A DNA stretch of 64,000 nt from Actinomadura kijaniata NBRC 14229 (GCF_001552175.1 NZ_BCQR01000010.1:41409-105408), one strand, 5' to 3'. Numbered from the stretch's first letter, positions 1 through 9,259 are shown. A program made the numbers and translations. Notes: generated by a model not told the origin, from the sequence alone.

Positions 1-855
1 CGCGGACACGGCATGCCTTGCCGCGTTTCCCACGTTGAGCGCCGCGTTGACATCGGCGTTGCCGACGAACCCGCAGGGCCTGCAACGGAAGACGGCTTGG
101 CTCTCGCGCGCCTTCCGGTCCAGATTCCCGCACGCCGAACAACGCGCGTGGAGCCTCGCGAGGGCGGCCTTGGTCCCGGCCCGTCGCTTCGACCCGGGTC
201 TCGCCCTCGCCAACCGGCGCCGCAGCAGTCGCGGCCGACGGGCCTCGGTCTCGCGGAGGCCCGGGACGTGCAGCAGTTCGCCGGTCGAGAGCGCGGCCGA
301 CACCACGACGCCGCGGTCCACGCCGACGACCGAGCCCGTTCCCGGTCCCGCGAGCGGGGGTGGGGCCACGGCGAACGCCATGTGCCGCCGCCCGGCCCCG
401 TCGCGCGTCACACGGTAGGACTTCGCCCTGGGAACCGCACGCGACCATCGGAAGCGGACCCAACCCACTTTGGGGATCCTCGACTGACCGACGTTCCGGG
501 AAGTCCTCCGAACGTTTCCCGGCTTCATGGCCACGATGTGGAAACCCTCGTCCTTCCCGGCTTTACGCCATGTCGGACGCCGGTGCGTTCCCGCGAAGAA
601 GTTCGCCATCGCCAGGGCGAAATCCTTGAGCGCCTGCTGCCGGGCGATGACCGATCCCGTCGCCAGCCACGGTTCGGCCGCGCGTGCCGCGGTCAGCTGA
701 CGGCACCGCTCTCCGAAACCAGGCGGGCGTTTCCTGCCCCGCCGCCATCCGGCCCACTGCTCAACAGCCAGATTCCACACGAACCTGGCATGTCGGCAAT
801 GCTCCAGCAATGCGGCCTCCTGGATGGGGGTCGGCTGGAGCCGATAACGGGACAC
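1..855 (-). CDS. TnpB-family (IS200/IS605 OrfB) RNA-guided nuclease homologue, internally deleted, partial at window edge
   Basis: Reading the minus strand from GTG 855 gives an open frame to the window edge (285 codons seen). It starts MSRYRLQPTPIQEAALLEHC, the usual TnpB N-terminus, and has the PKVGWVRFR strand, a RuvC-I block GVDRGVVV (Asp180), a zinc finger (CSAC at 239-242, CRPC at 258-261) and the RuvC-III block GNADVNAALN (Asp268). Only 59 residues separate Asp180 from the first zinc Cys. In intact TnpB that interval is much longer and carries the RuvC-II Glu plus a helical segment. Here ALARLHAR runs straight into CSACG in frame, so the catalytic Glu region appears lost. The C-terminus lies outside the window. 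Probably a decaying insertion-sequence gene; a nuclease-dead derivative is possible. An upstream in-frame TGA limits the start. Confidence 0.85.
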   Translation of the reverse strand, partial: MSRYRLQPTPIQEAALLEHCRHARFVWNLAVEQWAGWRRGRKRPPGFGERCRQLTAARAAEPWLATGSVIARQQALKDFALAMANFFAGTHRRPTWRKAGKDEGFHIVAMKPGNVRRTSRNVGQSRIPKVGWVRFRWSRAVPRAKSYRVTRDGAGRRHMAFAVAPPPLAGPGTGSVVGVDRGVVVSAALSTGELLHVPGLRETEARRPRLLRRRLARARPGSKRRAGTKAALARLHARCSACGNLDRKARESQAVFRCRPCGFVGNADVNAALNVGNAARHAVSA

Positions 856-973
856 GTTCCCACGTTGACCATTTCATCCATCGCTTTCCGCGGAACGTGG
901 AATTCGGCCGATCCCGCCGACAGCGTCACCACCACCCGCCCCGCCGGGCGCGTCGCAGAGAAAAGGTGATCTC

Positions 974-2428
974 TTGACCAGCCGACCGATCTTGACGACC
1001 GAGTCCGGTGCACCCGTCGCCGACAACCAGAACAGCGCGTCCGCCGGGCCCGGGGGGCCGCTTCTCATCCAGGACCAGCAGCTGATCGAGAAGCTGGCCC
1101 GGTTCAACCGCGAGCGCATCCCCGAACGCGTGGTGCACGCGCGCGGCGCCGGGGCCTACGGGTACCTGGAGGTGACCGACGACGTCACCTCCTACACCCA
1201 CGCGGCGTTCCTGTCGGAAGTGGGCAAACGGACCGAGGTCTTCCTGCGGTTCTCGACCGTCGCCGACAGCCTGGGCGGGGCCGACGCCGTGCGCGACCCG
1301 CGCGGCTTCGCGGTGAAGTTCTACACCGAGGAGGGCAACTACGACCTCGTCGGGAACAACACCCCGGTCTTCTTCATCAAGGACCCGCTGAAGTTCCCCG
1401 ACTTCATCCACTCCCAGAAGCGGGACCCGTTCACCGGGGTCCAGGAGCCGGAGAACGTCTGGGACTTCTGGTCGCACTCGCCGGAGGCGACGCACCAGGT
1501 CACGTGGCTGATGGGCGACCGGGGCATCCCCGCGTCCTACCGGCACATGGACGGGTTCGGGTCGCACACCTACCTGTGGGTGAACGCCGAGGGCCGCGCG
1601 CACTGGGTGAAGTACCACTTCAAGACCGACCAGGGCATCCGCTGCCTCACCAGCGAGGAGGCGCAGGAACTGGCCGGCCGGGACGCCAACTCCCACCAGC
1701 AGGACCTGCACCGGGCCATCGAGCGCGGCATGTTCCCGTCGTGGACGATGTACGTGCAGCTCATGCCGGTAGAGGACGCGGCCGCCTACCGGTTCAACCC
1801 GTTCGACCTGACGAAGGTGTGGCCGCACGCCGACTACCCGCGCGTGCGGGTCGGGCGGCTCGTCCTGAACCGCAACCCGGAGAACATCTTCGCCGAGGTC
1901 GAGCAGGCGGCGTTCTCGCCGAACAACTTCGTCCCCGGCATCGGCCCCTCGCCGGACAAGATGCTCCAGGGCCGCCTGTTCGCGTACGGCGACGCGCACC
2001 GGTACCGGCTGGGCGTCAACCACACCCAGCTCCCGGTGAACGCCCCGCACGCCGCCGCGGACAACTACGGCCGGGACGGCGCGATGCGGTTCGACGGCAA
2101 CCGGGGCCGCGCCAAGAACTACGAGCCCAACAGCTTCGGCGGCCCCGCCCAGACCGGCCGGCCCCTCGCCACCGGCTACGAGGTCGCCGGCCCGGTCGGC
2201 AACCACGAGCCGGTGGCGCACCGCGAGGACGACGACTTCGTCCAGGCGGGCAACCTGTACCGGCTGATGGACCCGGCCGCGCAGGCCCGGCTGGTCGCCA
2301 ACATCGCGGGCGGCCTGGCGAAGGTCTCCGACGACGCGATCGTGGAACGCGCGATCGGTCACTTCCACGCCGCCGACCCGGCCTACGGCCACCAGGTCGA
2401 GACCGCGGTGAAGGAGCTGCGCGGCTAG
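974..2428 (+). CDS. katA: monofunctional haem catalase
   Basis: 484-residue clade-3-size catalase that converts hydrogen peroxide to water and oxygen in the cytoplasm. The active-site His55 lies in [12 protein letters not shown], the distal Asn in NNTPVFF, and the haem-ligand Tyr338 in [14 protein letters not shown]. Length is typical of small-subunit catalases. The start is TTG, preceded by GAGAAAAGGTGAT, a good ribosome site; no better ATG lies in frame. The gene is divergent from the TnpB remnant with 118 bp between them, and a strong hairpin follows it, so it is probably monocistronic. No OxyR or Fur gene is adjacent. The family call is secure; the symbol follows general usage. Confidence 0.95.
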   Translation: MTSRPILTTESGAPVADNQNSASAGPGGPLLIQDQQLIEKLARFNRERIPERVVHARGAGAYGYLEVTDDVTSYTHAAFLSEVGKRTEVFLRFSTVADSLGGADAVRDPRGFAVKFYTEEGNYDLVGNNTPVFFIKDPLKFPDFIHSQKRDPFTGVQEPENVWDFWSHSPEATHQVTWLMGDRGIPASYRHMDGFGSHTYLWVNAEGRAHWVKYHFKTDQGIRCLTSEEAQELAGRDANSHQQDLHRAIERGMFPSWTMYVQLMPVEDAAAYRFNPFDLTKVWPHADYPRVRVGRLVLNRNPENIFAEVEQAAFSPNNFVPGIGPSPDKMLQGRLFAYGDAHRYRLGVNHTQLPVNAPHAAADNYGRDGAMRFDGNRGRAKNYEPNSFGGPAQTGRPLATGYEVAGPVGNHEPVAHREDDDFVQAGNLYRLMDPAAQARLVANIAGGLAKVSDDAIVERAIGHFHAADPAYGHQVETAVKELRG

Positions 2429-2556
2429 CGAGGACCCGGGGCGGCCCGAACCCTGTCCTCGGTCCGGTCGCCCCGCTCCGCTCCGCGCGCCGTACGTACC
2501 ACGACAGCCACGACGGGACGCGCGGAACCCGGCCGGTGTCGTCCCCTTCACCGGCC

Positions 2557-2601
2557 CGGCGGCGGCCCCACCCCCTTCCACCCGGGGTGGGGCCGCCGCC
2601 G
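2557..2601 (+). terminator. strong hairpin after the catalase gene
   Basis: An exact 18-bp inverted repeat (2557-2574 and 2584-2601, arm core GGCGGCCCCACCCC) with a 9-nt loop. It lies between the catalase stop and the next gene. No U-tract is evident, as is usual for actinomycete terminators. Confidence 0.8.
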
Positions 2602-2641
2602 CGTTCCCCGATCCGTTTTCCCCGGCCGGGAGGCTGATGAC

Positions 2642-3844
2642 GTGCAGTTCCGCAGGGTCGTCGCGTTGACGGGGCCGTTCCTGCCGCTGGTGTCGTTCCT
2701 GGCCCGGCTGCCCGCGGCGATGGGCCCGATCGGGTCGCTGCTGCTGGTGAACGCGCACAGCGGCATCGCCACGGCCGGGCTGGTGTCGGGCGCGCTGGCG
2801 CTGGGCCAGGCGGGCGGCGGCCCGGTGATCGGACGGCTGGCCGACCGGCGGGGACAGCGGCGCGTGGTGCTCGCGGCGTCGGCCGTCAACGGGACGGCCC
2901 TCACCGCGCTGGTCCTGGCGGTCCAGGGCGGCTGGCCGCCGCTCGCGCAGGCGGCGCCGGCGCTGGCGGCGGGCCTGTCGGTGCCGCAGATCGGGCCGTT
3001 GACGCGCAGCCGCCTGGTACCGCTGGCCGAGGGCGACCCGAAGCTGACGGGGGCGGCGCTGTCGTTCGACGGCACGGTGGACGAGACGAGCTTCGTGACG
3101 GGCCCGGCGCTGGTGGGGCTGCTGGCGGTGCTCGACCCGGCGGCGGCGCTGCTGGTGGCGGCGGCGCTGGTCGTGGTGTTCGGGACGGCGTTCGCCCTGC
3201 ATCCCACGGCCCCGCGCCCGGTCCGCGCCGCCGCGCCGGGGCCGAGGCCGCGTCTGGTCTCGGTCGCGCTGGCGCTGCTGTTCGCGGGGATGGCGTTGCA
3301 GGGGCTGGTCTTCGGCGCGATCCAGACGGGTGTGACCGAGCTGACCGAGAAGCTGGGCGCGCCGGAGGCGGCGGGACTGGTCTACGGGCTGATGGGCGTC
3401 CCGTCGGCGCTGGTCGGGCTGCTGATGACCGCGCTGCCGCCCCGCCTGGACACCCGCGCGCAGCTCCGCCTGGCCACGGCCGTGCAGTTCGCGCTGGCGC
3501 TGGCGCTGCTCGCGGTGGCGGGCCTGACGTCCCTGGCGGTGACGGTCGCGGCCCTGGGCCTGACCATCGCCCCCACCATCATCGCCATGTTCGCGCTGGT
3601 GGAGCGCACCGCGCCGGCGGCCCGGCTGGGCGAGGCGATGACGGTGCTGGGCAGCGCGATCATCCTGGGGACCTCCGGCGGGGCGATGCTGGCGGGCCGG
3701 CTGGCCGGGACGGCGGGCCACCGCGCGGCGTTCGCCACGGCGGTCGTCTGCGCCGGGGCCGCGGCGGCGCTGGCGCTGCTCACCGCGACCCGCGGCCGGT
3801 ACCGCGCGCCCGCCCCGGCCCCCGGTGAGAAGATCATCGTGTGA
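2642..3844 (+). CDS. MFS transporter
   Basis: 400-residue polytopic membrane protein with about 12 hydrophobic segments. The loop GRLADRRGQRRVV after the second segment is the MFS A-motif (GxLaDrxGrkxx). Start GTG 2642 follows CCGGGAGGCTGATGAC. The ORF ends GTGA, where its TGA (3842-3844) overlaps the GTG start of the kinase-like gene downstream, so the two are probably translationally coupled. Substrate unknown; the fold suggests export of a small molecule, and pairing with an aminoglycoside-phosphotransferase-type gene hints at a resistance pair, but that is inference. Confidence 0.85.
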   Translation: MQFRRVVALTGPFLPLVSFLARLPAAMGPIGSLLLVNAHSGIATAGLVSGALALGQAGGGPVIGRLADRRGQRRVVLAASAVNGTALTALVLAVQGGWPPLAQAAPALAAGLSVPQIGPLTRSRLVPLAEGDPKLTGAALSFDGTVDETSFVTGPALVGLLAVLDPAAALLVAAALVVVFGTAFALHPTAPRPVRAAAPGPRPRLVSVALALLFAGMALQGLVFGAIQTGVTELTEKLGAPEAAGLVYGLMGVPSALVGLLMTALPPRLDTRAQLRLATAVQFALALALLAVAGLTSLAVTVAALGLTIAPTIIAMFALVERTAPAARLGEAMTVLGSAIILGTSGGAMLAGRLAGTAGHRAAFATAVVCAGAAAALALLTATRGRYRAPAPAPGEKIIV

Positions 3845-4602
3845 CCGACTTCTCCGGGGGCTGGGACAGCGCGGCCGTGCTCGTGGACGGCTGGGTCGAG
3901 CGCACCGCGCGCCGTCCCGACGTCGAGCCCCGCCTGCGGGCCGAGGCGCGGCTGCTGCCCTGGCTCGCTCCCCGGCTGCCGCTGCCCGTCCCGGTGCCCG
4001 CGATCGCCGGCGGGCCGCCGCTGGTCGTGCGGCACCGGCTGGTCCCCGGCGAGCCGCTGGAGCACCCGGACGCCGGGCACGGCCGCGCCCTCGGCCGTTT
4101 CCTGCGGGCCCTGCACGGCACCGACGTCGCGGCGGCGCGGGCGCACGGGCTGCGCGACGTCCGGGAGGAGTTCGCGCAGGATCTGGCGTTGTTCCGGGAA
4201 CGCGTCGTCCCGCTGCTGCCCGCGTCCGCCCGCACGGCCGGGCTGGCGCTGCTGGAGGCCGCCGACACCGGCGTCACCGACACCGTCGTCCACGGCGACC
4301 TCGGCCCCGAACACGTCCTGGTCGAGGACGGGCGGCTGTCCGGCGTGATCGACTTCGGTGACGCGCACGCGGGCGACCCCGCGATCGACCTGGCCTGGAC
4401 CCTGCACGGCACGCCGGGGGCGTTCGCCGACGCGCTGGCCGAGACCTACGGGGTGACGCCCGAGCTGCGCGAACGCGGCCTGGTGCGGCACCGGCTCGGC
4501 CCGTGGTATGAGGTCACGCGCGGGCTGGCCACCGGTGACGGCGCGATGCGCGACGCGGGGCTGGCGGGCGTCCTGGAGCGGCTCACCGCCGCACCCGGAT
4601 GA
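3841..4602 (+). CDS. aminoglycoside phosphotransferase (APH)-family kinase
   Basis: 253-residue protein of the APH/choline-kinase superfamily. The catalytic loop is VVHGDLGPEHVLVEDG (HGDLxxxH, with His replacing the usual Asn) and the metal-binding loop is VIDFGDAHAGDPAIDLAW. GTG 3841 overlaps the MFS stop by 4 bp. Many actinomycete members are uncharacterised and phosphorylate unknown small molecules, so antibiotic resistance cannot be assumed. The 3' end overlaps the convergent DHA2-type transporter gene by 20 bp. Confidence 0.85.
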   Translation: MTDFSGGWDSAAVLVDGWVERTARRPDVEPRLRAEARLLPWLAPRLPLPVPVPAIAGGPPLVVRHRLVPGEPLEHPDAGHGRALGRFLRALHGTDVAAARAHGLRDVREEFAQDLALFRERVVPLLPASARTAGLALLEAADTGVTDTVVHGDLGPEHVLVEDGRLSGVIDFGDAHAGDPAIDLAWTLHGTPGAFADALAETYGVTPELRERGLVRHRLGPWYEVTRGLATGDGAMRDAGLAGVLERLTAAPG

Positions 4603-5971
4603 GCTGGACCGCCAGCGTCAGCACCGCGAACACCAGGATCGCCACGACCCCGGCGCGCAGCTCCGCCAGCCGCGTCCCGGGCACGATCACCGCCGTCACC
4701 ACCGCCAGCCCGAACGCCCCGCCGACCTGCAACGAGCTGGTCAGCAGCCCGGACGCCAGCCCCTGCTCCTCGTCCGCGATCCCGCTGGTCCCGGCCACCA
4801 TCAGCGCCGAGATGCTGAGCGCGAAGCCCACCCCCCACAGCAGCGACGCGGGCACCAGCACCGTCCACAGGTCCGGCTCGGGCCCGACCCGCAGCATCAG
4901 CAGGTAGCTCGGGACGAACGCCACCAGCCCCGCCATCAGCACCCGCGTGACGCCGAACCGGTCCATCAGCGTCCCCATCACCGGCCCGACCACGACCACC
5001 ATCAGCCCGGCGGGCAGCAGCACCAGCGCCATCTGCAACGGCGTCCACCCGTGGAGGTTCTGCAGGTACAGCGCCAGCAGGAACTGGAAGCCCATCGCGC
5101 CCCCGTACAGCAGCGCGGCGCTGAGGTTGGCGGTGACCAGGCCGCGGTCGCGCAGGACGCCCAGCCGGACCAGCGGCTGCCGCACGGTGCGTTCGATCAT
5201 CGTGAACGCCGCGAGCAGCACCGCCGTCGCCGCGAACCCGCCGATCGTCCGCGCCGAGGCCCATCCGGCGTCGGCCGCCGAGCTCACCGTGAAGACCAGC
5301 AGCAGCATCCCGGCGACGAGGGTGACCGCGCCGCCGACGTCGAGCCGCACGCGCCCGGCGCGCGGCGGATCCGGCGGCAGCACCAGCAGCGCGCCGACCA
5401 CCACCAGCACGGCGACCGGGATCGGCATCACGAACGTGGCCCGCCAGTCCAGCGCCGCCAGCAGCCCGCCGACCAGCAGCCCGCCCGAGTAGCCGGACGC
5501 CTCGAACACGTTGAAGATCCCGAACGCCCGGTTGCGCTGCGGGCCCTCGGGGAAGGTCGTGGTCAGCAGCGCCATGGCGGCCGGGGCGGTGAACGCCGCC
5601 GCCATGCCCTTGACGAACCGCGAGGCGATCAGCAGCCCGGGGTCGTCGACGACCACCCCCAGCAGCGACAGCGCCGCGAACACGCTCATCGCGGTCACCA
5701 GCACCCGCCGCCGCCCGAACAGGTCGGCGAACCGCCCGCCCAGCAGCAGGAAGCCGCCGAACGCCAGGATGTAGGCGCCCATCAGCCACTGCGCGGTGGC
5801 CGCGCCGATCCGCAGGTCGCGCTGGATCTCCGGGAGCGACACGGCGATCATCGAGTTCTCCAGGCCGTCCAGCATGATCACGCCGCTGGACACCAGCAGC
5901 GCGATCCACAGCCGGGCGGGCCAGCGCACGCGCTCCCGCCGCTCCGGGACGGCGTCGACAGCAGTACTCAT
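4583..5971 (-). CDS. MFS drug-efflux transporter, DHA2 (EmrB/QacA) type
   Basis: 462 residues with about 14 predicted membrane segments, the DHA2 layout. The N-terminal region has LDGLENSMIAVSLPEIQRDL (the D1-type motif of segment 1) and the A-motif GRFADLFGRRRVLV; segment 5 has a motif-C-like Gly-rich stretch (NVFEASGYSGGLLVGGLL). It probably uses the proton gradient to export a hydrophobic compound. ATG 5971 faces the XRE-regulator gene across a 165-bp divergent promoter region, so that regulator is the likely controller. No unmistakable operator palindrome was seen in the gap. Confidence 0.88.
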   Translation of the reverse strand: MSTAVDAVPERRERVRWPARLWIALLVSSGVIMLDGLENSMIAVSLPEIQRDLRIGAATAQWLMGAYILAFGGFLLLGGRFADLFGRRRVLVTAMSVFAALSLLGVVVDDPGLLIASRFVKGMAAAFTAPAAMALLTTTFPEGPQRNRAFGIFNVFEASGYSGGLLVGGLLAALDWRATFVMPIPVAVLVVVGALLVLPPDPPRAGRVRLDVGGAVTLVAGMLLLVFTVSSAADAGWASARTIGGFAATAVLLAAFTMIERTVRQPLVRLGVLRDRGLVTANLSAALLYGGAMGFQFLLALYLQNLHGWTPLQMALVLLPAGLMVVVVGPVMGTLMDRFGVTRVLMAGLVAFVPSYLLMLRVGPEPDLWTVLVPASLLWGVGFALSISALMVAGTSGIADEEQGLASGLLTSSLQVGGAFGLAVVTAVIVPGTRLAELRAGVVAILVFAVLTLAVQLIRVRR

Positions 5972-6136
5972 CGGGGAACCTCCGTCGCGAGCGGCCCCCT
6001 CCGGGGCCGTGGTCGAGGCTTCCGCGCCGCCGCGGGGGCTGCCAGACCTCCGTTCCGCGGTCGAACGGCGTTCCTAGTACCAGCAGGGTCAGGATGATCC
6101 GCACCGGTTCCGGGTCCGGTCGCCGACAATGGCGTC

Positions 6137-7057
6137 ATGGGTGAGCAACGGGTTGCGGACACGGCGGCGGAGACGGCGGAGGCCGTCGGCCGGGCGATCG
6201 ATCCGCGCGCCGAGCTGGGCGAGTTCCTGCGCAGCCGCCGGGCGCGGCTGCGGCCGGCGGACGTCGGGCTGCCCGACTCGGGGCGGTACCGGCGGGTGCC
6301 GGGGCTGCGCCGGGAGGAGCTGGCGCAGCTCGCCGGGGTGTCGGTGGCGTACCTGACGCGGCTGGAGCAGGGCCGCAGCCCGAACGTGTCGGACGAGGTC
6401 CTCGACGCCATCGCCCGCGCCCTGCGGCTGACCGGCGCCGAGCGCGCGCACCTGGAGCACCTGGCCCGCCGCCAGCACCGTCCCCGTCCCGCGCCGCCGC
6501 CCCGGCAGCAGGTGCGGCCCGCGCTGCGCGAGCTGCTGGCGTCGCTGGACGGGGTGGTGCCCGCCTACGTGGCGGGGCGGCGTTCGGACATCCTGGCCTG
6601 GAACCCCCTGGTCTCGGCGGTGTTCGGCGACTGGGACCGGATGCCCCCCGAGGAGCGCAACTGCGCCCGGCTGATCTTCCTGAACCCCGACTACCGGGCG
6701 CTGTTCGTGGACTGGGAGGCGCAGGCGGCCGAGATCGTGGCGGCGTTGCGGCTGGACGCGGGCCGCCATCCCGACGACCCCCGGCTGGTGCGGCTGGTGG
6801 GCGAGCTGTCGGTGAAGAGCGCGGACTTCCGCCGGCTGTGGGCCCGGCACGACGTCAAGGAGAACGCCCACGGCCTCAAGCACCTGCGCCACCCGCTGGT
6901 CGGTGAGCTGAAGCTGTCGCTGGAGACGCTGCGGCTGCCCGCCGACCCCGACCAGGCGTTGATCCTCTACCACGCCGCGCCGGGCTCGCCCACCGCCGAG
7001 AACCTGCGGCTGCTGGCGAGCTGGGGCCCGGACGCGACGTCCGCCCCGCGCGCCTAG
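6137..7057 (+). CDS. XRE-family regulator with MmyB-like ligand-binding domain
   Basis: 306 residues. An N-terminal Cro/C1-type helix-turn-helix (about residues 15-90, ELAQLAGVSVAYLTRLEQGR) is followed by the MmyB-type C-terminal region (about 120-280) with the signatures YVAGRRSDILAWN and LIFLNPDYRALFVDW. Actinomycete members of this family usually bind a lipid or fatty-acid-like ligand and control a divergent oxidoreductase or transporter gene. Here the divergent gene is the DHA2 efflux pump. The 3' end overlaps the convergent TetR gene by 4 bp. Confidence 0.88.
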   Translation: MGEQRVADTAAETAEAVGRAIDPRAELGEFLRSRRARLRPADVGLPDSGRYRRVPGLRREELAQLAGVSVAYLTRLEQGRSPNVSDEVLDAIARALRLTGAERAHLEHLARRQHRPRPAPPPRQQVRPALRELLASLDGVVPAYVAGRRSDILAWNPLVSAVFGDWDRMPPEERNCARLIFLNPDYRALFVDWEAQAAEIVAALRLDAGRHPDDPRLVRLVGELSVKSADFRRLWARHDVKENAHGLKHLRHPLVGELKLSLETLRLPADPDQALILYHAAPGSPTAENLRLLASWGPDATSAPRA

Positions 7058-7620
7058 CCGAGCATCCCGCGCAGGAACTCGGTGACCGCCAGCCGCAGCT
7101 CCTCCGGCGCCGGGTCGTCCCCGGCCCCCGCCAGCGCGTCGAACATCACCCCCTCGGCGAAGGCGACCAGCATCCGCCCGTGCCGCACCGGGTCGGGCGA
7201 TCCGGCCCCGGCGACCAGCATCACGGCCGCCCGCCGGAACGCCGCCCCGCTCGCGTCGTAGACGGCGCGCAGCTCGGGCCGCCGGTTGGCCTCCAGCGCC
7301 AGCTCGTACCGGGCGAGCGTGCGCCGCCGGTCCTCGGTGAGCTGGACGTGCAGCAGCCCCGCCACCACCTCGACGACCGTCTCCCGGTCCCCGCCCTCGG
7401 GCAGGTCCGCGGCGGCGAACAGGCGCAGCTCCAGCTCGGTGAGGCGGGCCATGACCAGTTCCAGCAGGGCGGCGCGGGTGCGGGCGAGGTTGGAGGTGGA
7501 CCCGGCGGGCAGCCCGGCGGCCTCGTCGACCGCGCGGTGGGTGAGGCCGCGCAGCCCCCGTTCGACGATCAGCGTGATGGCGGTCTCGGCGACCAGTTCG
7601 GAGCGCGATGGGGAAGTCAC
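7054..7620 (-). CDS. TetR-family repressor of the adjacent monooxygenase gene
   Basis: 188 residues. N-terminal TetR helix-turn-helix (about 5-50: ETAITLIVERGLRGLTHRAVDEAAGLP), then an all-helical ligand domain. It is divergent from the FAD monooxygenase gene with only 59 bp between the starts, and that gap is almost filled by a paired operator. This is the classical arrangement for a repressor that controls itself and a divergent flavin monooxygenase. Ligand unknown. Confidence 0.88.
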   Translation of the reverse strand: MTSPSRSELVAETAITLIVERGLRGLTHRAVDEAAGLPAGSTSNLARTRAALLELVMARLTELELRLFAAADLPEGGDRETVVEVVAGLLHVQLTEDRRRTLARYELALEANRRPELRAVYDASGAAFRRAAVMLVAGAGSPDPVRHGRMLVAFAEGVMFDALAGAGDDPAPEELRLAVTEFLRGMLG

Positions 7621-7626
7621 CCTTGC

Positions 7627-7666
7627 AGACTACACCTGTAGTGGAGTAGGACTACAGGTGTAGTCT
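7627..7666. promoter_or_regulatory. paired TetR operator, 16-8-16 perfect inverted repeat
   Basis: AGACTACACCTGTAGT (7627-7642) is repeated exactly in reverse at 7651-7666 with an 8-nt spacer. Each arm is itself a near-palindrome, CTACA-CC-TGTAG or CTACA-GG-TGTAG, with centres 22 bp apart, i.e. about two helical turns. This fits two TetR dimers bound side by side on one DNA face. A TTGCAG -35-like box (7623-7628) would place the monooxygenase promoter under the site. Confidence 0.85.
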
Positions 7667-7679
7667 TCGAAAGGACGGA

Positions 7680-8813
7680 ATGATGCCTCACGCGATCGTG
7701 GTCGGCGGCGGGGTGGGCGGGCTCACCGTGACGGCGGCCCTGCACCGCAAGGGCTGGACGGTCACCCTGTACGAACGCGCCGCCTCCCTCGAACCGGTCG
7801 GCTCCGGCCTGGCGCTCGGCCCGAACGCCCTGCGCGCCCTCGACACGATCGACGCGGGCGACGCCATGCGGAAACTGGCGGCGTTCCAGGGCGAGGGCGG
7901 GTTGCGTTCGTGGAGGGGCGGCTGGCTGAACCGCACGACGGCGGAGACGGCGGCGGCACGGTACGGAGATCCGACGGTGGTGTCGCTGCGCAGCGCGCTG
8001 GTCGACGTCCTGCTCGACCGCGTCCCGCCGGACTCCCTGCGCCTGGGCGCCGAGGTGGAGTCGGTGGACCCGGAGACCGGCGAGGTGGTGACGGCCGGCG
8101 GCACCGAACGCGCCGACCTGGTCGTCGCCGCCGACGGCATCAACTCCCGCGTCCGCGCCGCCCTGTTCCCCGGCCATCCGGCCCCGCGTTCGGTGGGCCT
8201 GACCGCCTGGCGCTTCCTGACCCCCACCATCCCCGACCCGCGCCCCACCGAGACCTGGGGCAGGGGCCGCGTCTTCGGCGTGATGCCGATCGCGGACGGG
8301 GAGATCTACTGCTACGCGACGGCCCCGGCCGCCCCCGGCACGACGGTCCCCGACGAGAAGGCCGAGCTGAACCGCCTGTTCGGCGACTGGCACGACCCGA
8401 TCCCGACCCTCGTGGCGAACGCCGACCCGGCCCGCGTCCTGCGCAACGACATCCACGACATGGCCGAACCGCTCCCTTCCTACCACCACGGCCGCGTCGC
8501 GGTGCTGGGCGACGCGGCGCACCCGATGACGCCGAACCTGGGGCAGGGGGCGTGCCAGGCGATCGAGGACGCGGTCGTCCTGGCCCACGAGGTGACCGAC
8601 GGCGGCGGCCTGCCCGCCTACACCGCGGCCCGCCTGCCGCGCACCACCGGGATCGTGCGCCGTTCCCACAACCTGGCCAGGCTGAGCGGCCTGTCGGCAC
8701 CGCCGCTGGCCGCACTGCGCGACACGGCCGTCCGCGCCGCGAACCTCCTGGGCCCCGGCGCGCTGCTGAAGCAGGCGGACTCCCTCTTCATGTGGCAGCC
8801 TCCGCGGGCATGA
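7680..8813 (+). CDS. FAD-dependent aromatic monooxygenase (PHBH fold)
   Basis: 377-residue class A flavin monooxygenase. It has the N-terminal dinucleotide motif GGGVGGL (about residues 8-14), the DG motif VVAADGINSRVR, and the GD motif VAVLGDAAHPMTPNLGQGAC that contacts FAD ribityl and pyrophosphate. It would use NAD(P)H and oxygen to hydroxylate an aromatic or polyketide-like substrate, unidentified. The start follows AAAGGACGGA; ATG 7680 and ATG 7683 are adjacent. It is controlled by the divergent TetR protein and overlaps the next gene by 4 bp (ATGA). Confidence 0.9.
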   Translation: MMPHAIVVGGGVGGLTVTAALHRKGWTVTLYERAASLEPVGSGLALGPNALRALDTIDAGDAMRKLAAFQGEGGLRSWRGGWLNRTTAETAAARYGDPTVVSLRSALVDVLLDRVPPDSLRLGAEVESVDPETGEVVTAGGTERADLVVAADGINSRVRAALFPGHPAPRSVGLTAWRFLTPTIPDPRPTETWGRGRVFGVMPIADGEIYCYATAPAAPGTTVPDEKAELNRLFGDWHDPIPTLVANADPARVLRNDIHDMAEPLPSYHHGRVAVLGDAAHPMTPNLGQGACQAIEDAVVLAHEVTDGGGLPAYTAARLPRTTGIVRRSHNLARLSGLSAPPLAALRDTAVRAANLLGPGALLKQADSLFMWQPPRA

Positions 8814-9259
8814 GGCGCCACGTCTTCCTGGACGCGGACGGGACGATCGGAGAGGACGGCTGGTTCGGGGCGGTGATCGAGGCCCCGACCGGCGTCGTCT
8901 ACGTCCAGCAGTACGGCGGAACGGCCTGCCTCCAAGGCCGGGCGGAGGGCTACTACGTTCCGCTGGGAGCCTGGGACCCGGCGACCGACCGCAACACCCT
9001 GCGCGAGCTACGCGAGATCTTCGAACGCGACCTGAAAGGCACCGGCCTCCCCGGAGCACCCACCGGGGACCTGCTGACCCGCATCGAATCCGCCGTGGAG
9101 GCCACGGTCTTCTGGCCGTCCACCCCGACCGCGAACGTCGACAACACCCGCACCCACCTGCGCCTGGACGAGTCCCGTCTCATCGACCTGGACGAGGCGT
9201 GGATCCCGATCGTCACCCCGGACGGCCCGGGCGTACTGCTCTGGTGCAACTCGGACTGA
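8810..9259 (+). CDS. DUF6210-like protein of unknown function
   Basis: 149-residue soluble protein starting at ATG 8810, which overlaps the monooxygenase stop (ATGA), so it is translationally coupled. No catalytic motif is recognised. The segment APTGVVYVQQYGG and the C-terminal DEAWIPIVTPDGPGVLLW resemble a domain annotated as DUF6210 in streptomycetes; this is from memory, not a search. It has a single Cys at about position 40 and no signal peptide or membrane segment. Confidence 0.75.
   Translation: MRRHVFLDADGTIGEDGWFGAVIEAPTGVVYVQQYGGTACLQGRAEGYYVPLGAWDPATDRNTLRELREIFERDLKGTGLPGAPTGDLLTRIESAVEATVFWPSTPTANVDNTRTHLRLDESRLIDLDEAWIPIVTPDGPGVLLWCNSD

Noticed and set aside
13..969. Long plus-strand open frame over the TnpB gene
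   Set aside because: It is the antisense shadow of TnpB: the minus-strand frame shows recognisable TnpB motifs, while this one is Arg/Pro-rich with no family resemblance.
926..3721. 931-codon minus-strand open frame across catalase and the MFS gene
   Set aside because: GC-rich third positions on the opposite strand keep stops rare; the product is Arg/Gly/Val low-complexity and the plus strand holds two clear genes.
3841..4602. Specific aminoglycoside-resistance gene
   Set aside because: Only the general APH fold motifs are visible, with a His in place of the usual Asn in the catalytic loop; no named resistance enzyme is recognised.
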